A stretch of 64,000 nt of DNA from Musa acuminata AAA Group. Lineage: Eukaryota > Streptophyta > Magnoliopsida > Zingiberales > Musaceae. Under the pieces are notes generated by a model. That model was given only the letters and a program-made list of their open reading frames with translations, ran no database searches and was not told where the DNA came from. Below, piece after piece: positions 28,302-40,833 of the stretch (its first letter is position 1; every line of letters begins with the position of its first letter). The translations under genes were made by a program, and so were the position numbers. The DNA lies in contig NC_088339.1 in assembly GCF_036884655.1 (NCBI RefSeq), positions 31,581,001 to 31,645,000 of the forward strand, written 5' to 3'.

Positions 28302-28731
28302 TTCTCTTTCTCTTATTGTTCACCGTACAAGTTCTTTCTATTTCGTTATATCACTGATGGTCATTGAAATCTTAACAGGGTACTGGAAATGCTAATTTCT
28401 ACTTTGCCACTGGTCTTGCTTATGCATGCTTGCAGGTACCATGATGTTGCTGCTTATCAAATCTCTTCATCTCAATCATCTGATTTTACTAAATGGTGTT
28501 TGGTCCTTTAAGCTGTAACTAAAAGATGTAGAGTAGATGGCATACAGTGCTGATATTGTTTTGACAACTTTCACCAGAAGATATCAAACTGTTAGATATG
28601 TCGTGGATTATGTCCGATATTTTCTTGACATAACATGATCGCTTGCACTTTTGCAGACTGTCTTGGTTGTCGAGAGTGTGAGCTCCATGCTGAAGCATGA
28701 CAGGATGCTTAGGAAGCTGGTCAAAGCTTAA
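18443..28731 (+). CDS. PIGU: GPI transamidase subunit PIG-U (CDC91 family), 14 exons, 461 aa
   Basis: Multi-pass ER membrane subunit of the GPI transamidase that attaches GPI anchors to proteins. Exons: 18443-18581, 18675-18722, 20483-20543, 20853-20885, 21475-21599, 22191-22325, 23397-23473, 23576-23841, 24853-24909, 24993-25161, 28033-28090, 28166-28251, 28379-28435, 28657-28731; total 1386 nt. The N-terminus is a hydrophobic helix (about residues 8-24). Family landmarks are GYWLKQASMSPYSGSMYHGS, YLWNPLTIVTC (about 148-158), the luminal/cytosolic Ser-rich linker in exon 8 and the C-terminal LVKA. Several further hydrophobic segments fit a polytopic protein. The start is the first ATG before the hydrophobic helix. 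Intron 10 is 2.9 kb because of a hAT-type insertion. Confidence 0.95.
24819..24852 (+). repeat. (TTTTTC)n pyrimidine tract at PIG-U intron 8 acceptor
   Basis: About five TTTTTC-like units immediately precede the GACAG acceptor of exon 9, so a short tandem repeat supplies the polypyrimidine tract for splicing. Confidence 0.8.
25682..27572. mobile_element. hAT-type transposon (non-autonomous, decayed) in PIG-U intron 10, 1.9 kb
   Basis: The left end reads CAAGGTTCACCA and the right end reads GGTAAGATGAACCTTG, giving matching termini CAAGGTTCA...TGAACCTTG. Outside them lie CTACCAAG (25674-25681) and CTACTAAG (27573-27580), an 8-bp target duplication with one mismatch. CA(A/G)GG termini and 8-bp duplications are hAT signatures. 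The interior has TACCG/CGGTA-rich subterminal sequence, an imperfect direct duplication (units near 25775 and 25957) and a decayed Ser/Asp- and Tyr-rich reading frame at about 26500-27100 with many stops. No DDE transposase or dimerisation domain is recognisable. Confidence 0.75.
25763..26100. repeat. Imperfect direct duplication in the hAT subterminal region
   Basis: Two diverged copies about 182-186 bp apart. Both contain TACACATTACATGAC, a GTTTGTATT stretch, GATCAAGGG/GGTCAAGGG-like sequence and CATAGGAAAG in the same order. Confidence 0.75.
28264..28299. repeat. (TC)n microsatellite in PIG-U intron 12
   Basis: A run of about 18 TC units begins only a dozen bases after the GT donor of exon 12. 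The intron is only 127 nt, so the repeat makes up much of it. Confidence 0.9.
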
Positions 28732-29400
28732 AATTTAATCTAGCGTTATTTACTGGTCTGTCATGGTTCCCTGGTTGGTCATATATGGTGGTTGCATTGC
28801 CTTCATATTTGGGAAGCAAATCCTGTTGCTGTTCGGCCCTCAAACTTGATGAACAACCTCATTTACTACAAAATGTAAAATTATACTCAGTTGCAGCCTC
28901 CACCATGTAGTAGGAAATTTTTGTTGGTCTCCGAAAGAAATGTTTTGTAGAATTGTTGATGATTATTTCTTTTTACGATTTAGGCATTTGAATACCAAGG
29001 AGATTGATGGTTATCTTCACTATCCTGCCGCCGCTGTGGAATGCTTCGCATTAAATCTGAATAAACGGGGCAGTTAAATTTGATTTGGTGCTTAACGTTT
29101 TCATTAAAAGTCCAAACGCCACGATGAAATTATTCATACTTTGTCAATGTAATGGAATTGCAATAACCCAATCGATCGACTGCGTTCGTCAAGTCCCGCT
29201 TGGATCCAAGTCGGTTTGTCCGGACTCAATCTTGATACGAGCCCCACGCGTCACACTTGGGACAGGTCATAGAAAGGCCTGATTCGTAATCACTGCATCC
29301 ATCCGCCATTATTCTTTTAAAAGCGACTCTCGCCCCCACCGGCCATCCCTTCTGGTGGCGGTGGACCGCTCCTTCCAAAATACAAACTGCTCCTATTCTG
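28732..29400 (+). other. PIG-U 3' region and promoter of the next gene
   Basis: No coding region. The first part is presumably the PIG-U 3' untranslated region. The part after about 29080 is GC-richer and leads to the leader exon of the finger-protein gene. Confidence 0.5.
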
Positions 29401-29415
29401 TTAGGGTTAGGGTTT
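29401..29415 (+). promoter_or_regulatory. Telo-box-like element
   Basis: TTAGGGTTAGGGTTT, two telomere-type repeats that on the other strand read AAACCCTAA. Such telo-boxes occur near the transcription start of many plant housekeeping and growth-related genes. This one lies 60 bp before the leader-intron donor of the finger-protein gene. Confidence 0.6.
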
Positions 29416-29475
29416 CTTCCTGATGATGAGGACCCCAAGATCGTAGAAGCACAACCAAGTTCCATTTCTCTACAG

Positions 29476-30080
29476 GTGCGTCTCTCTCGCTCTCGCTTCT
29501 CTTGTTCTTTCGCCCGTTTAGTGCTTGGGTGTGGAAGTTATGTCACCAGGCGGCCGGTGGATCGAATTGGATATTCGCACTGCATAATGGATCTGTTGGT
29601 CCCTCAGTTTTTTCTTTGTTGAACCTAGGACCGGGTCCCTTCTGTTTCAACAGAACTGGCTAATCCTTCAGGGCACTCGTCTAGATAGTGAGAATCTCCA
29701 TGGCTAGCCCGTTGGTATGAGTCGAATGATTGATCTAAACGCGATGTTGGTTTGTGCCCTACGGAAAGAACTATAGCATTGTTCTTCCTCACTCAAACAG
29801 ACCTATCTTTTTCTTCTCTTCTACTAAGGTTTAAGTGTAGTAAGGCAGGGTAGCTTTGTAAATCTTTCTGGCACATGAGTGACGCTATGGTGGAATTTGG
29901 GGCTTACTGCAATCCAAGCAAATGGTTTAAGCTAATTCTTAACTCGAGTGTTGCCATGATGCATATCTGTCTTTTCTGTCCTGTCATTCTTTCTTAGCAT
30001 GTGTATGCGGTCTATGTGAATAGTGTTGCATAACATGTGTCGATTTGGTTCTTGTTCTCATCTTTTTGTATTCTGTGCAG
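29476..30080 (+). other. Probable 5' leader intron of the finger-protein gene
   Basis: A CTACAG|GTGCGT junction at 29475/29476 and a polypyrimidine-preceded TTCTGTGCAG ending at 30080 bracket 605 nt with no good coding frame. The first ATG after the acceptor in a suitable frame is at 30121. Leader introns are common in plant housekeeping genes. Confidence 0.5.
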
Positions 30081-30120
30081 TTTCATTTCGGAGCTCTGCC
30101 TTTTGGAAGAGATCAGTCAC

Positions 30121-33045
30121 ATGGCTTCTTCATCTCCTGTCTCTATTAGCAACATTGGTGACTCTATCATCGCCATCACAGCCATAAATGGCAACACAAC
30201 ACCTCAACAGCCTGGTTCCTATGAAATGCCAAAGCCAAGCCTCCGAGGACTCAACAAACCGAAGTGTATCAAGTGTGGCAATGTTGCTCGTTCTAGGTTG
30301 ATGTGCTTGCCCCTTTAGTTTTTTGAGTTACAAAATGTGTTAAGGTAGTAATAAAAAAAATTAGGAAGGTATTTCAGATGAAGGACATGTGAAACAAAAT
30401 GAGGAATAACAATGATTAGATCAGAGATTTACTTTTGTGTGGGGAAAGGTTGTAATCCTTATGATTCCCAAATGTTGCATTTCTTTTTGGTAGAGTTGGT
30501 CAATTGGTCACTTTCTTTCATCAGGATGTAATTGCTGGACATGATAACTGATATGTAGCCACTTTCTGTATAATCTAATAAACTGACATGCTTACTTCAG
30601 AACATATGTCGTTTCCTTTAGGGTCCAATACTAGGGTATCATGCAGTTCTTTTTTAAAGCTTGACCAAATTTCAGGCATTGAGAGTGCATGCTTTGGCAT
30701 TTCAGTAAGATTATTCCTTTATGACCAGTCTTTGCTTGTAGGGGAAAGTTTGCGTACATCGAGTCTACCTTATTTCAGCATTAGTGGGAGCCTCATGCTT
30801 TGAATTACCTCCTTTTTCATTCTTTTTCTTTGACCTAAGCCTAGGCAACGGGTTGATGCTAATCTGGAGTCTGACAAATCTTTGGGTCATCTTTCATATA
30901 ATCTAAGTCATATGTTTCAATGGACTCAAACCATTAAGGACAAGATACAGTTTGAGTAAGAGTCCAAGTCTATCAAGGAATTGGAAAATATAAGCATGGA
31001 TCCTAATCCAAAAGCCATCATATTCTCATTGGGTATCAGGTTGAGTGTTGGATATTTGTATTTCTTTATTAGGTATGGATTGAGAATCCATATACTGTGC
31101 AATAACTTCATGGTTCCAGTTTTTAGTATTTGTGCCCCTGATATTGAGTTGGATTTGTATTGAGTACTCGAATTATTGGGTTCATTGAATACCACTTGTT
31201 GGAGATGGACACCTAGCCTGGGATCAGACCTGGTCGGCCTTCTCTTTCTCTCTTCTTCTTCTCTAATCTATATTTTCTTCAACTCCTTCCTTTTCTCCTT
31301 TCTGTTTTTCTCGTCTTCTCTTCTTGTTCTTCTTGTTCTATTGTTTCTCCTGAACTTTTCGTTGTCATCATATCTCTTGTGACCATACAGTAAAACTCTG
31401 ACGCATCCCTGAACTCAAATCTAGAAGAAGGGGCACAACATCTTTGCATTAGGAAGCAACCAATGGATAAAGTAATCAAGCAAATTAAACTTGTCCTTTT
31501 AGAAGGTGCATTAAATTCTTGTTATTTGTTAAGCTAATAATTTTCATTGCATCAAGCTATTGGGAATTTGATTTTTTTTTTTTTTGTAGTATAATGGTGT
31601 CCATATGGTTTTTTGTTCCATGGACTTTTGTTGAGGCTTGACATTGCTTTTGTAGGTGCCCCTTCCAATCATGTAAGAGTTGTTGTGCCAAAGCCGAAAA
31701 TCCATGTCATATTCATGGTACGCTGATAAATTAATGCAGAAATCAGTAATGAATCACAAAATTGAACCTCTTTAACTATTTAGCTGCATCACTGTTGTTT
31801 CTTTGAGATCACCATGAAACAATTTCTCTCACTGACCACATGGAACAATTATGCGCTGTTATGATATTTCAATAAATGGAACAATTATGCACTGTTTTGA
31901 TGTTTCAATAAAGTTACCTTACTGGGTTGAACTAATGATATTCTTACTAATATTCACTTTTGTCAATCTTGCTTCGAGGGCAAATACAACAGTTCTGAAA
32001 CAGAATGGTATTTTACCAGACAAACCACCAGTTTCTAGTTCCATATCAGTGGAACAACCATCAAATGATGTGTCTACAATTGGGTAAGTTGTGCAAATCC
32101 AGGATGTAGAAAAAATATTTATTAACATGGCTGTTTGTTAGTATTGTCTAACCATTTAATGGTTCAGGGCTTCTTGGAGACTTAATTCACTCAGGCAGCT
32201 TTCTAATAATTTTGCCAATATTTTACGGACAAAGAGACCTCTTACCAGGAAGGTATTGTGACTATAGTCCTTGTTTGTAGTCATTTGTTCAAAATTGCTG
32301 ATAAGCTCCAGTTACTTTTGCTGACGACTTCAGGATCTTGGCAATGTCTCAGGATGCAACAGATATAAACCAGTGGAGGTTTATGAAGTTAAGAGAACAT
32401 TTTGAACAAAATATTGAAGCTGAAAATGAGGCACTTGATAGGTACATGGAAAATGTCGATTTGCTGGAAGAAACACTCTCAATCATGGAAGGAACTGAAC
32501 CCGGTCACCAGACCAGATTTGGTCCTAGTTCTTCTGAAAATTTGGTATCTGAGATTAAAATGAAGCTTAAAGCTGATTCTGAAAGAGTTGCTGTTTTGCG
32601 AGAGAGGATATGGGACCTTATTGATCAGAAATTGAGCAAGTTGCGTGATGCAAAATTTATTCATGTTGATAGTTCAACACATGTTGATGACGTAGATGAT
32701 CATGAAGAGTGTCAAAGGTCGAAAAAGACCATGAAATGGCGCCATGAAAGAAGTGCAGCAATGACTCACTTAATTAATAAGTTGAGTAGAGCAGAAAGTG
32801 ATGAAGATCTCAGATCTTGCTTAGACATGAAATCTCAGCTGTCAGACCAGATGGATATTGTTGCAGATGCATCTAGTAATTTGAGAAGTGAAAATCAGTT
32901 AATGACCAAGCAAGAATCAGAAAGTGTGGTAACTTTGTCTTTTCATTCTCTATCTAAGATGTCTGCAACTGTCCACGTTGATGAAGATACTCTTGGGAAC
33001 ATTAAAGCACAGTTCTCATCTCTCAGCCAAATTGCAGAATTATGA
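30121..33045 (+). CDS. Uncharacterised plant protein with SHI/LRP1-like Cys-rich finger, 5 exons, 368 aa
   Basis: Exons: 30121-30296, 31656-31717, 31993-32083, 32168-32252, 32353-33045; total 1107 nt. The final acceptor is the AG ending at 32352; the AG ending at 32332 would break the frame. Residues 49-80 form a Cys/His cluster, C-x2-C-x7-C-x4-C-x2-C-C-x6-C-H-x-H. This is the same spacing as the RING-like finger of the SHI/STY/LRP1 transcription-factor family. Outside the finger the protein differs: I see no IGGH domain, the middle (about 138-240) is acidic and helical with likely coiled coil (HFEQNIEAENEALDRYMENV), and the C-terminus is Ser-rich. I recognise it as a conserved plant unknown; a nuclear role is only inference from the finger. 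Confidence 0.85.
31841..31912. repeat. 36-bp tandem duplication in intron 2 of the finger gene
   Basis: Two adjacent near-identical 36-bp units, each starting TGGAACAATTATGC and ending TTTCAATAAA, differing at a few bases. Confidence 0.85.
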
Positions 33046-35047
33046 CTCAAGTATATCACCTCGGCTATGACTCTAATTTTATTGTGGACATGCCTTAATT
33101 TCTTAGCTAGTTGGTTTGAATGTCGCTGACTGCTTACAAGAAGTTCATTAGGAAGTGATTGAAATTTAGTGTACCAAGGATGATGCTTTCTTTATTTTAG
33201 CTGTTCCATGTATCAATCACTAGATCTTTATGATCGTGCATATGTAATTCCAATGTCATGAGAAGGTTGATAACGAAGAAGAGAAAACCTACCTGTAAAC
33301 TCCCCAGGTCTGAGAATTCCTTGTACCATTAGCATCCGTTTCACATTTTGCAATATCTGATTGTCATTGTTGTGGGATCCTTGGGTCCCACAATGGTATA
33401 TCATGGACTCAATCACTGTACAATATATTGGAAATCTAATGCTGTTACTGGAGGCGTTGATCTTCATAGGTAGGCTGAGTTTGATTGGTGCAGTTTTTTT
33501 TTTTTTTTAAAGGGATGAAGTAGCAAAGGCCATGGATATTGCAGCCAAGGAGGCATGCATACTATTGTTGGATGCAATTCTACAGTATTGTTGCACGTCC
33601 ATCGGGCATCTGTTCTTGGAATTCTTACAATGCTGATTCAAAAAATATTAGATTATAAGTACATCCGTGGGTATGCTTTTCCAGCTGTTGCAGGTATGGG
33701 TTAGTTCCTGTTATTTTTACAGTATGTTTGTAAAATTACTGAATCTTTTGCCATGTCGTTAGCAAATTAATTACTTCATCACCTTAATATGGCAACAAGT
33801 ACCCTACCCGATTAACAAAACCTTGACACTATGATTTTGGGCTTCTAATCCTACTATTAGTAACTGTGTTTGTGGAGCTATGCACTTTGATCAGCCAAGT
33901 GGCTGCAGAAACTGCATCTTGTTGGTATAGCCTTAAGTTATATTGTCATACAACAGGAGTTGTGTAGTTCTTCCTAAACCAGCAGTTAATGTGATGATAC
34001 TACGTGATGATTTTGATCATACAAGAGGACTGCCATGCCACACCTATGCCAATGTGGCATCAAGAGTATATTAAGGCCATTTGCATTCTGGCCACTGGCT
34101 CTTATTGCTGTGCTTAGCATATCATGGTATCTAAGCTATCTGTCATGATGACATCAGTTTCTTTTGCAAGTTTATCCATAGATTATGCACTACAAATTAG
34201 CACGAAATGAATGATTGATTGGATAAGTTTCAAAGGATGGTTGGTGGTCTGACTTCTGAGGCTAATCATGTTCGCGTTCTGTCATTTAATGGTCCTAGGT
34301 ACAGCAGTGTGATGTAAGGCTTCCAAGTTTAGATTTCAGATTCTTAGGTGGTTGAGAAGCCATGTTAGAGAAGCTTTTTGAAGTCAAGGAGAGCCAAACT
34401 AAGGAACATTGTCAGGCCATGTTAGGTTTTTGATTAATATTCTGAGGGTATAAAAGGCTATCCAGTAAGAATTAGTATCCAGTGTCATTTTCCATGTGTA
34501 TGATTACATATTATAATGGAATAGGTGAAATAGGAATTGCAGAAGGTGACCATCTGTATTCCAACTCCATAGTACATAAAAATTCAAGCAACCATGGAAA
34601 TAAAGGTGTTCCAACTTTGCAGATTGTCAACTTTAGCAATAAACTTATGATGGTTTTCTTTGTGCCTTCATCTCTCGAGGATGCTCCTTTTCCTTTCATT
34701 TCAGTTCCTGGTTGCTTGCACATCAAAATCCAAAGCTACCTACCTTACATTCAAAGTGGTGTCATCCCTAACTAGTTGGTGGTGCACTGAATGAGGAACA
34801 CAGTAGTTTTTAGACTAGCAAATTATGATGGAAAACAGCGTCCTAACTTTCTGACTCTTCCAAAGTAACCATACAGCCATTTAGACTGCTGATGCATTTC
34901 TTCATTTGTCTGGGATTCTTGATATGTTCTCTTCTACCATTTATACCTAACTCTTCTCTTTTTGGAGTGTTTCAGATTTACATGTGAAGAATCATACTAT
35001 GCCTGCCATTTCTCCCTATACCTTATCAACATTATTTGGACAGGCGC

Positions 35048-35346
35048 TAAGCTCTGCTTCTTAATATGAATTTGATGCATCTAATATGTAAATGATCATT
35101 CAATGTATCATCATTCACATATAATAGGTTTTGGCATTCAAACAAGACCATAAAGAGGCTGCACTGAAATGATAGCTATCTAGACAAAACACAGTTATGA
35201 ATTGTTAAGCTTGCTTGTTAATATGATTTTTGTGCATCTAATATTTAAATGATTATTCAGTCTGATCATCATGCACATATATTCAAATAAGTTATAAGCA
35301 TTCATACAAGATAAAAGAGGCTGCACTGAAATGATAGATGTCCACC
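35048..35346. repeat. Direct duplication with 157-bp offset
   Basis: Two diverged copies start near 35048 and 35205. Both contain TTAATATGA, TGCATCTAATAT, TCATCAT near CACATATA, GGCATTCA/AGCATTCA and AGAGGCTGCACTGAAATGAT in that order. Confidence 0.8.
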
Positions 35347-36471
35347 TTCTCTTGTCAAAAACCTTAGCCAATTAATCACTAATTGCATTTGCTGTTACTG
35401 TGGCATCTGTCGTGTGTGGATTGAATCCTTTTCAGTCAAAATCTGGTCTAAGAGCCTTTTAAGCCTAGCAATGTTCCACCAAATGATCTTTTTGATTTAG
35501 TTATATGTCACGGAATGGAAGGTTAGAAGAATGGGGTATGGGATGCTTGTCTCTTGCTACATTCCAAGCTCAATAGTCATGGCATTTTGAGTTTCATTAT
35601 GGCTTCAAAGATGTAATAATAAGGCCCTATTTTTGGTCAACAATGGCCAAAAAAGGGACTTAGTGGGATAGATAAGAAGATAGAGATGAACATATCCCAT
35701 GACAAGAACATGCAATTAGGAAGAATTAGATCAAACATCACAAGAGCAAGCCAATTTCACTTTGGATATTTTGCTTGATGACAGGTGACAACGAAATCGT
35801 ATTGAATTAGCTTAACCTAATTTTGCTGTGATGTGGAAGTGATTTTACTAAAGTTGATGAATGTGCAGATTGACCAACTCCTACATATTATTAAATGTGG
35901 ATGACAGTGATAGATTAACATTTTTATTTACAAAGTGAATTTATAGCTTTAGAAGAAAGGATATGAGACCAATATCTGAATTTTTCAGTTTTCAGACACA
36001 GCTGATCATAAGTTAGCTGCCCAACTTTTGATTAGATGAGGAGACAATATATGGTTGAAATCCCAAAATTTATTAGAAGATAGCCAGATCTAAGTTCTTG
36101 GACTAAACAAGCTTTTTCTTAGCTCAAGTTAATCCTTAAATTTCACTTAATTTTTTTTTTCTTATGGTCTTTAATTAACTTTTTTCTTTTTGTGCCTTCA
36201 GCCTGGATTGCCAGAGTAGAGTTAAATCAGTCCTGATTTCCCTGAGGATACATCAAAAGATATTATAATAGCAAGATTGTCACCTAGCAATCAAGGCATC
36301 AACTTGTCTTTTTCTTCATTCCTTCCCCATGATTCCAGCTCTCCAGCTTCAATATAATGAATGCTCTCTAGGTTTGTCTATGGCAGCATCCAGAGGTTGG
36401 TCCACAACTCTAACCAAGAGTTACTGTGGCCAACACACTGACCATGCCATTATAAATGTTCTCTGAGATAA

Positions 36472-36504
36472 ATCTATTGGGAAGAAAGCTTCTTCCCAAT
36501 AGAT
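36472..36504. repeat. Perfect inverted repeat, 15-bp arms, 3-nt loop
   Basis: Left arm ATCTATTGGGAAGAA, loop AGC, right arm TTCTTCCCAATAGAT. The arms pair without mismatch. No T-run follows, and no known plant microRNA sequence was recognised in or near it. Confidence 0.85.
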
Positions 36505-39500
36505 GCCGGTGAAGTGAAGCCCCACCTCATTTCACTGTGCAGGTATCACTTTCAAGATATTCCACAGTTTCAGTGATAAATAATATTTGGTTTGGTGTCC
36601 TCTACACTGTCGACAGACAGAGAGAGAGATTGATCGATCTCATGTGCTCTCCCCGACTTAATCCATGGATAAAGACCTTGCTACATTAATTACTGTTAGA
36701 AAGTTGGTGGAAAAGTAAAGCTTCCGGTTGCCATCCAAGGAGAAGCAACGGAAGGAAGAGAGCGGATGCTCTTCTTCTCACTCAGAAAGGTTACATTAAT
36801 GGTGGCTCGAGAGAGGAGGAGATGTCAGAGGGAACAGGGATGTGTGCAGTCTATAGGTGGGTGAGGAGAGCATGATAGCATTAAGAGGGGGAGAAGCCAG
36901 CCAAAGTCGAGGCAGCGTGGAGGCAAAGGAAAGGCGGATTGGTACCCCCCTTCTGGCAGCAAAATACTTTGCTGGTTTGGGAGCATGGATATGACTACTG
37001 CTTTTGTGTTTGTACTACTTTGCTAAGACATGACTTCCTGACATCTTAGTAAATTTTCTCCTCAAAATAAAACCCAAGATAAGGTTTCTTCTATTTCTTT
37101 GGTGTTTATTTCACTCTAACCACTGACCAGTGTTTTGGTCTTCATTGTATGTTGTGCAGTGGAAGTTGAGCCTGTTTCTCCACCTTCTCTCGTGGCAGTA
37201 AAGCAAGTCTGTGGTTAAAGTTGTCACATGAGACTTCTGCACTTGGCAGCATCCTTTATCAGAACTTAGATGATAACCAGAGAAAGAGAAAAAAAGATGA
37301 GAAAAGAAAAAGGATCCTTGGAGTTACCTTTTAACTGTTGGAATGTCAAAAGCTTTTAGTAAGGGCATCCAACCGAAGAGAAATATTGGTGAAAAGAGAG
37401 ACAAGGCAATTGTTTTCCTCCTCCTACATCAACACAGATGCTGCAATGAAGTACAATCACAGTATCACATGATATGGGTGCTCTTTTTTCAAGTTGCGTA
37501 TGGCATTCAATTTTACTGGTTGCAGAGTCCAGAAGGTTGTTGAATGGATGTGATAAAAGCTGTGTTCCTTTGTCTCCAATTTACTCTCTCTGTGAATGGC
37601 TGAATCAAGCAGTCTTGCCTGTGAAGTGCTTTTCATGTTGCACAAGGTGAAACAGTTGATATGGAAGCCTCAAATTTCTCTTCAGCTTCACCACCAGTGA
37701 ACATGAGCCTCTTCCCAGGGTTCTTGGAATCAAGTATATGGAAATGGACACCTCTCTACTAAAGATTAGATACATGAGAAGATGCAAATGGACTCGATAA
37801 GAACACGACAAGTTTTATACTTGATCAATACGTGCATCCTACAATTTAGTAGTTGGTTTGTCCACAACAAATGGATGTGGTGCCGTAGAGGATTTTAATG
37901 CTTGTGGCCACACATGATCGATCACCAACCTTTATGGTACATGTATTTTTGCAGCTCCGAATCCTCGTGGCATCATAATAAGGCCAAGAAAAGTGCTGTG
38001 TATATGACACCCACCTTTCTTTTCTTATATGTTCATACTGCATAATTCATATCTTCTGTTCTCCCATCTCATATGAGATTTGTTGTGATGGATGGAAGAG
38101 TGGGGCATGTGAATACATAAATATATGCATTGGTTGGATGATCGAGTTGGTGGTTAAACAAAGGAAGGAAGAGAGAGTGTCACAGTAGAGAACCACCACA
38201 GGGCAAACACAGAGTTGAATGGTCCATTTCTGAGAAGCTGACACCAACAGTGACTCAAAGTTGTGGGCTGCTTCCCCACGTAATTTGCAACAGCTGAACA
38301 TGAAAGATGGAGACTCTGTGGATGCAGATAATATTTTATTTTCTACCGATGTGGTGGGCTCCAAAAATCCCAACCCTGACAGCCATCGATTTGATCTTTA
38401 CCTCCTCGCTTCCCACCAACACAGCTTTTAATTTCTTGCCACCAACTTCTCTCCCTTTGCTTTGCTATGTGATGACGGTCGGTCGGGTGCAGATGAGTCC
38501 CTGAATTGTGCAGATAGACATGAGAACGGAGAAGATCGTAAGATGACTGTGGAGAAAGAGGAAGGTGGTGGTGGTGGTGGCGAGGAGTCCTCCACAGCAC
38601 GTGTGAAGCTCGTAAGAGTTGGGCCCATATAATATCTTTTCTTGTATGTGCTTGACTTAGTGCAATAATTCCATTATATGTGAGCTGCACTTACAACAGT
38701 AGGTGAAGATAGTGAGTTCTTCCTTCTTTTATGTTAAGAGGTTAACTAAAATGTGAATTTTATTCCTTTAGTCAGTCCAAGTAATATACCTTCGGCTATT
38801 ATAGTAAAGCTTGCATCATTGTGTGTTGTGTTGCCTTTTTACAATCTTGATAATTAAGATTTAAACCATAATATATGTACATGTATTTTAAAGATAAGAT
38901 TGTGTATATAATCTTGATATGGACAAAACCCATTAGCATGAATATATTACTAAACATACTCATGATTTGAGAAAAGAAAGGAAAATATTCATAATATGGT
39001 AAAAAAACATATTACCAAACTGATTATATTATTTTTTTTGTATTTTTACAAAGGATAAACGACGAAGATGAGATTTAATTTTTTTTAAGAATAAAAAAGA
39101 AACAAAGATTTGATTGGTTTTCTTGATAGGATAATTGAAGCATATCAAGATCATCAAGCTGGACCGCATTAAAATATTATTTTGAGCATTCGACAACTCT
39201 TCAATCGATTCATGGTGTGAAAAATAATACGGACAAAAATAATTCAAAAAAATTAAACCGAAAAAGGCAGATCAAAAATATTGTTTTGTATGTATGTATG
39301 ACGAGATCCTTTAGTGTGAAAACTAATACAGACAATGACAATTCAAAAGCACGCGTTGATTCGAATATGTGGCCGCAAATTGCACTTTGAATTGCTCGTC
39401 TTCTTTGGCAAGAATAGAGATGGACGTCATTGTTTTCGATTAGGCATCACTCTCAAACTAATACACATTCTATCAACCAAGTAAGATTAAAATTAGGTCG

Positions 39501-40691
39501 AAGGGTTTCATCTCCAGATGCCAATTATCATAGATAGCAAACAGATCAAAAGGAAATAAAAGTTGTTTTTGTGATTTGTCAAAAAAAAAAAAAGAAGACT
39601 AGTTTAAAGGAACAATTGGTTTTTGAAACCAACCTAAACGAGTCCTCTTTCATCTTCTACCACTGATCGTGCTATTTTTCTCATTCTATCGGATTTATAA
39701 TTGTATGATTGACTAACTTGATCCTCTAATTTTTGAACCTAAAATAAATATTCTCAACTCTTTATTTATTGATTTTTTTAATAGCATAGGCTCTCATCCA
39801 CTATATTCTAGAATTATTTTTTAATATTATTCATATATTTTTATTCGATTAATTGATCTATCTATCTAATTAATGTTCTAATAAATCGAAGCTTTGAATT
39901 TTTTTTCGATAAGGTGAAAGCGACAAAGTTGAGAGTCATGTTTAATTTTTTATCAGCTAAGCTAGCCAATACCTTCAAAACATTAATAGTCGATCAACTT
40001 AATGTTTGATTTGATTTGATAACTATGGTATATATTATCTTTGAAAATTTTTAAAAAGTTAGAATTAATTAAGAAAATCTATAATTAATCATCCAAATAA
40101 AAAAAATATATAAATTCTATATCCTGATAAAATTCAAAAGTTTAGAGATATATCATTATAACCAATCTTCGTCGTTTTGATGACATCAAAAATAATATCC
40201 ATAATTCATAAATTGATATTTTTAAGTAGCCTTTATAAATTTAAATTTATACTATAAGGAATCAAATACTCAAATAAAATAAATATCTTATAAATTTTAA
40301 AAAATAATTTAATTTCGAATCCACCTGTAACTATGATTAGTAATGATCGATACGAATTTATGGGATGGATGGATGGATGCTAAAGAAAGTGATGTACACT
40401 GAGGATTTAAATATTCGAAGGATGTATACGCAAGACGTCCATTCTCTCTATTAAGCGTTGGAAGGACAAATACGCTATTTCCAAAGTTTCAAAGGATGAA
40501 TCTGAAAAATCACCCCTCGTTTCCATTACTTGCCTCGTTATCCTTTAAGATTTGGAATCGAATCACAGCTTAATCAATTAAATCTCCGATTACGGGATGA
40601 TTTAATGTTAATTAATCCCCCCCACCCCCAAAAACACAGAAAGAAAGAAAAGAAAGTTGAAGTGCGTACGCGTAAGGCGTGGGAGGGAGAG

Positions 40692-40701
40692 CATAAAAAG
40701 G
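40692..40701 (+). promoter_or_regulatory. TATA-like box of the RING gene
   Basis: CATAAAAAGG lies about 290 bp before the start codon at 40986. A pyrimidine- and SSR-rich leader lies between them. Confidence 0.45.
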
Positions 40702-40833
40702 GCGAAGTCCGTCTTCCTTTGATTTGTTCGCTACGAGCGCCTCTCTCGCTTTCTTCTTTTGCTGTCGCCTAAAAGCGTGGGTGGGTGCGAAACAACGGAG
40801 CGCAGTGAAGCGAAGAAGAGGAGAGGCCGAGAA

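Larger units (their letters stand above)
33046..40680. other. Gene-poor intergenic stretch
   Basis: The first few hundred bases are the probable 3' untranslated region of the finger gene. Elsewhere only short frames occur and none resembles a family. At 33510-33640 an AG preceded by a T-run is followed by about 40 open codons, a possible orphan exon, but nothing supports it. Notable structures are a 157-bp spaced direct duplication (35048-35346) and a perfect 15-bp-arm hairpin (36472-36504). The segment 38700-40400 is very AT-rich. Confidence 0.5.

Noticed and set aside
28143..28395. Three overlapping open frames with Ser-Leu repeats
   Set aside because: They are translations of a TC microsatellite in PIG-U intron 12; only the exon 12 part (28166-28251) is coding.
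36400..37000. Possible microRNA precursor
   Set aside because: The hairpin arms are only 15 bp and I saw no match to known plant microRNA families in the surrounding sequence.
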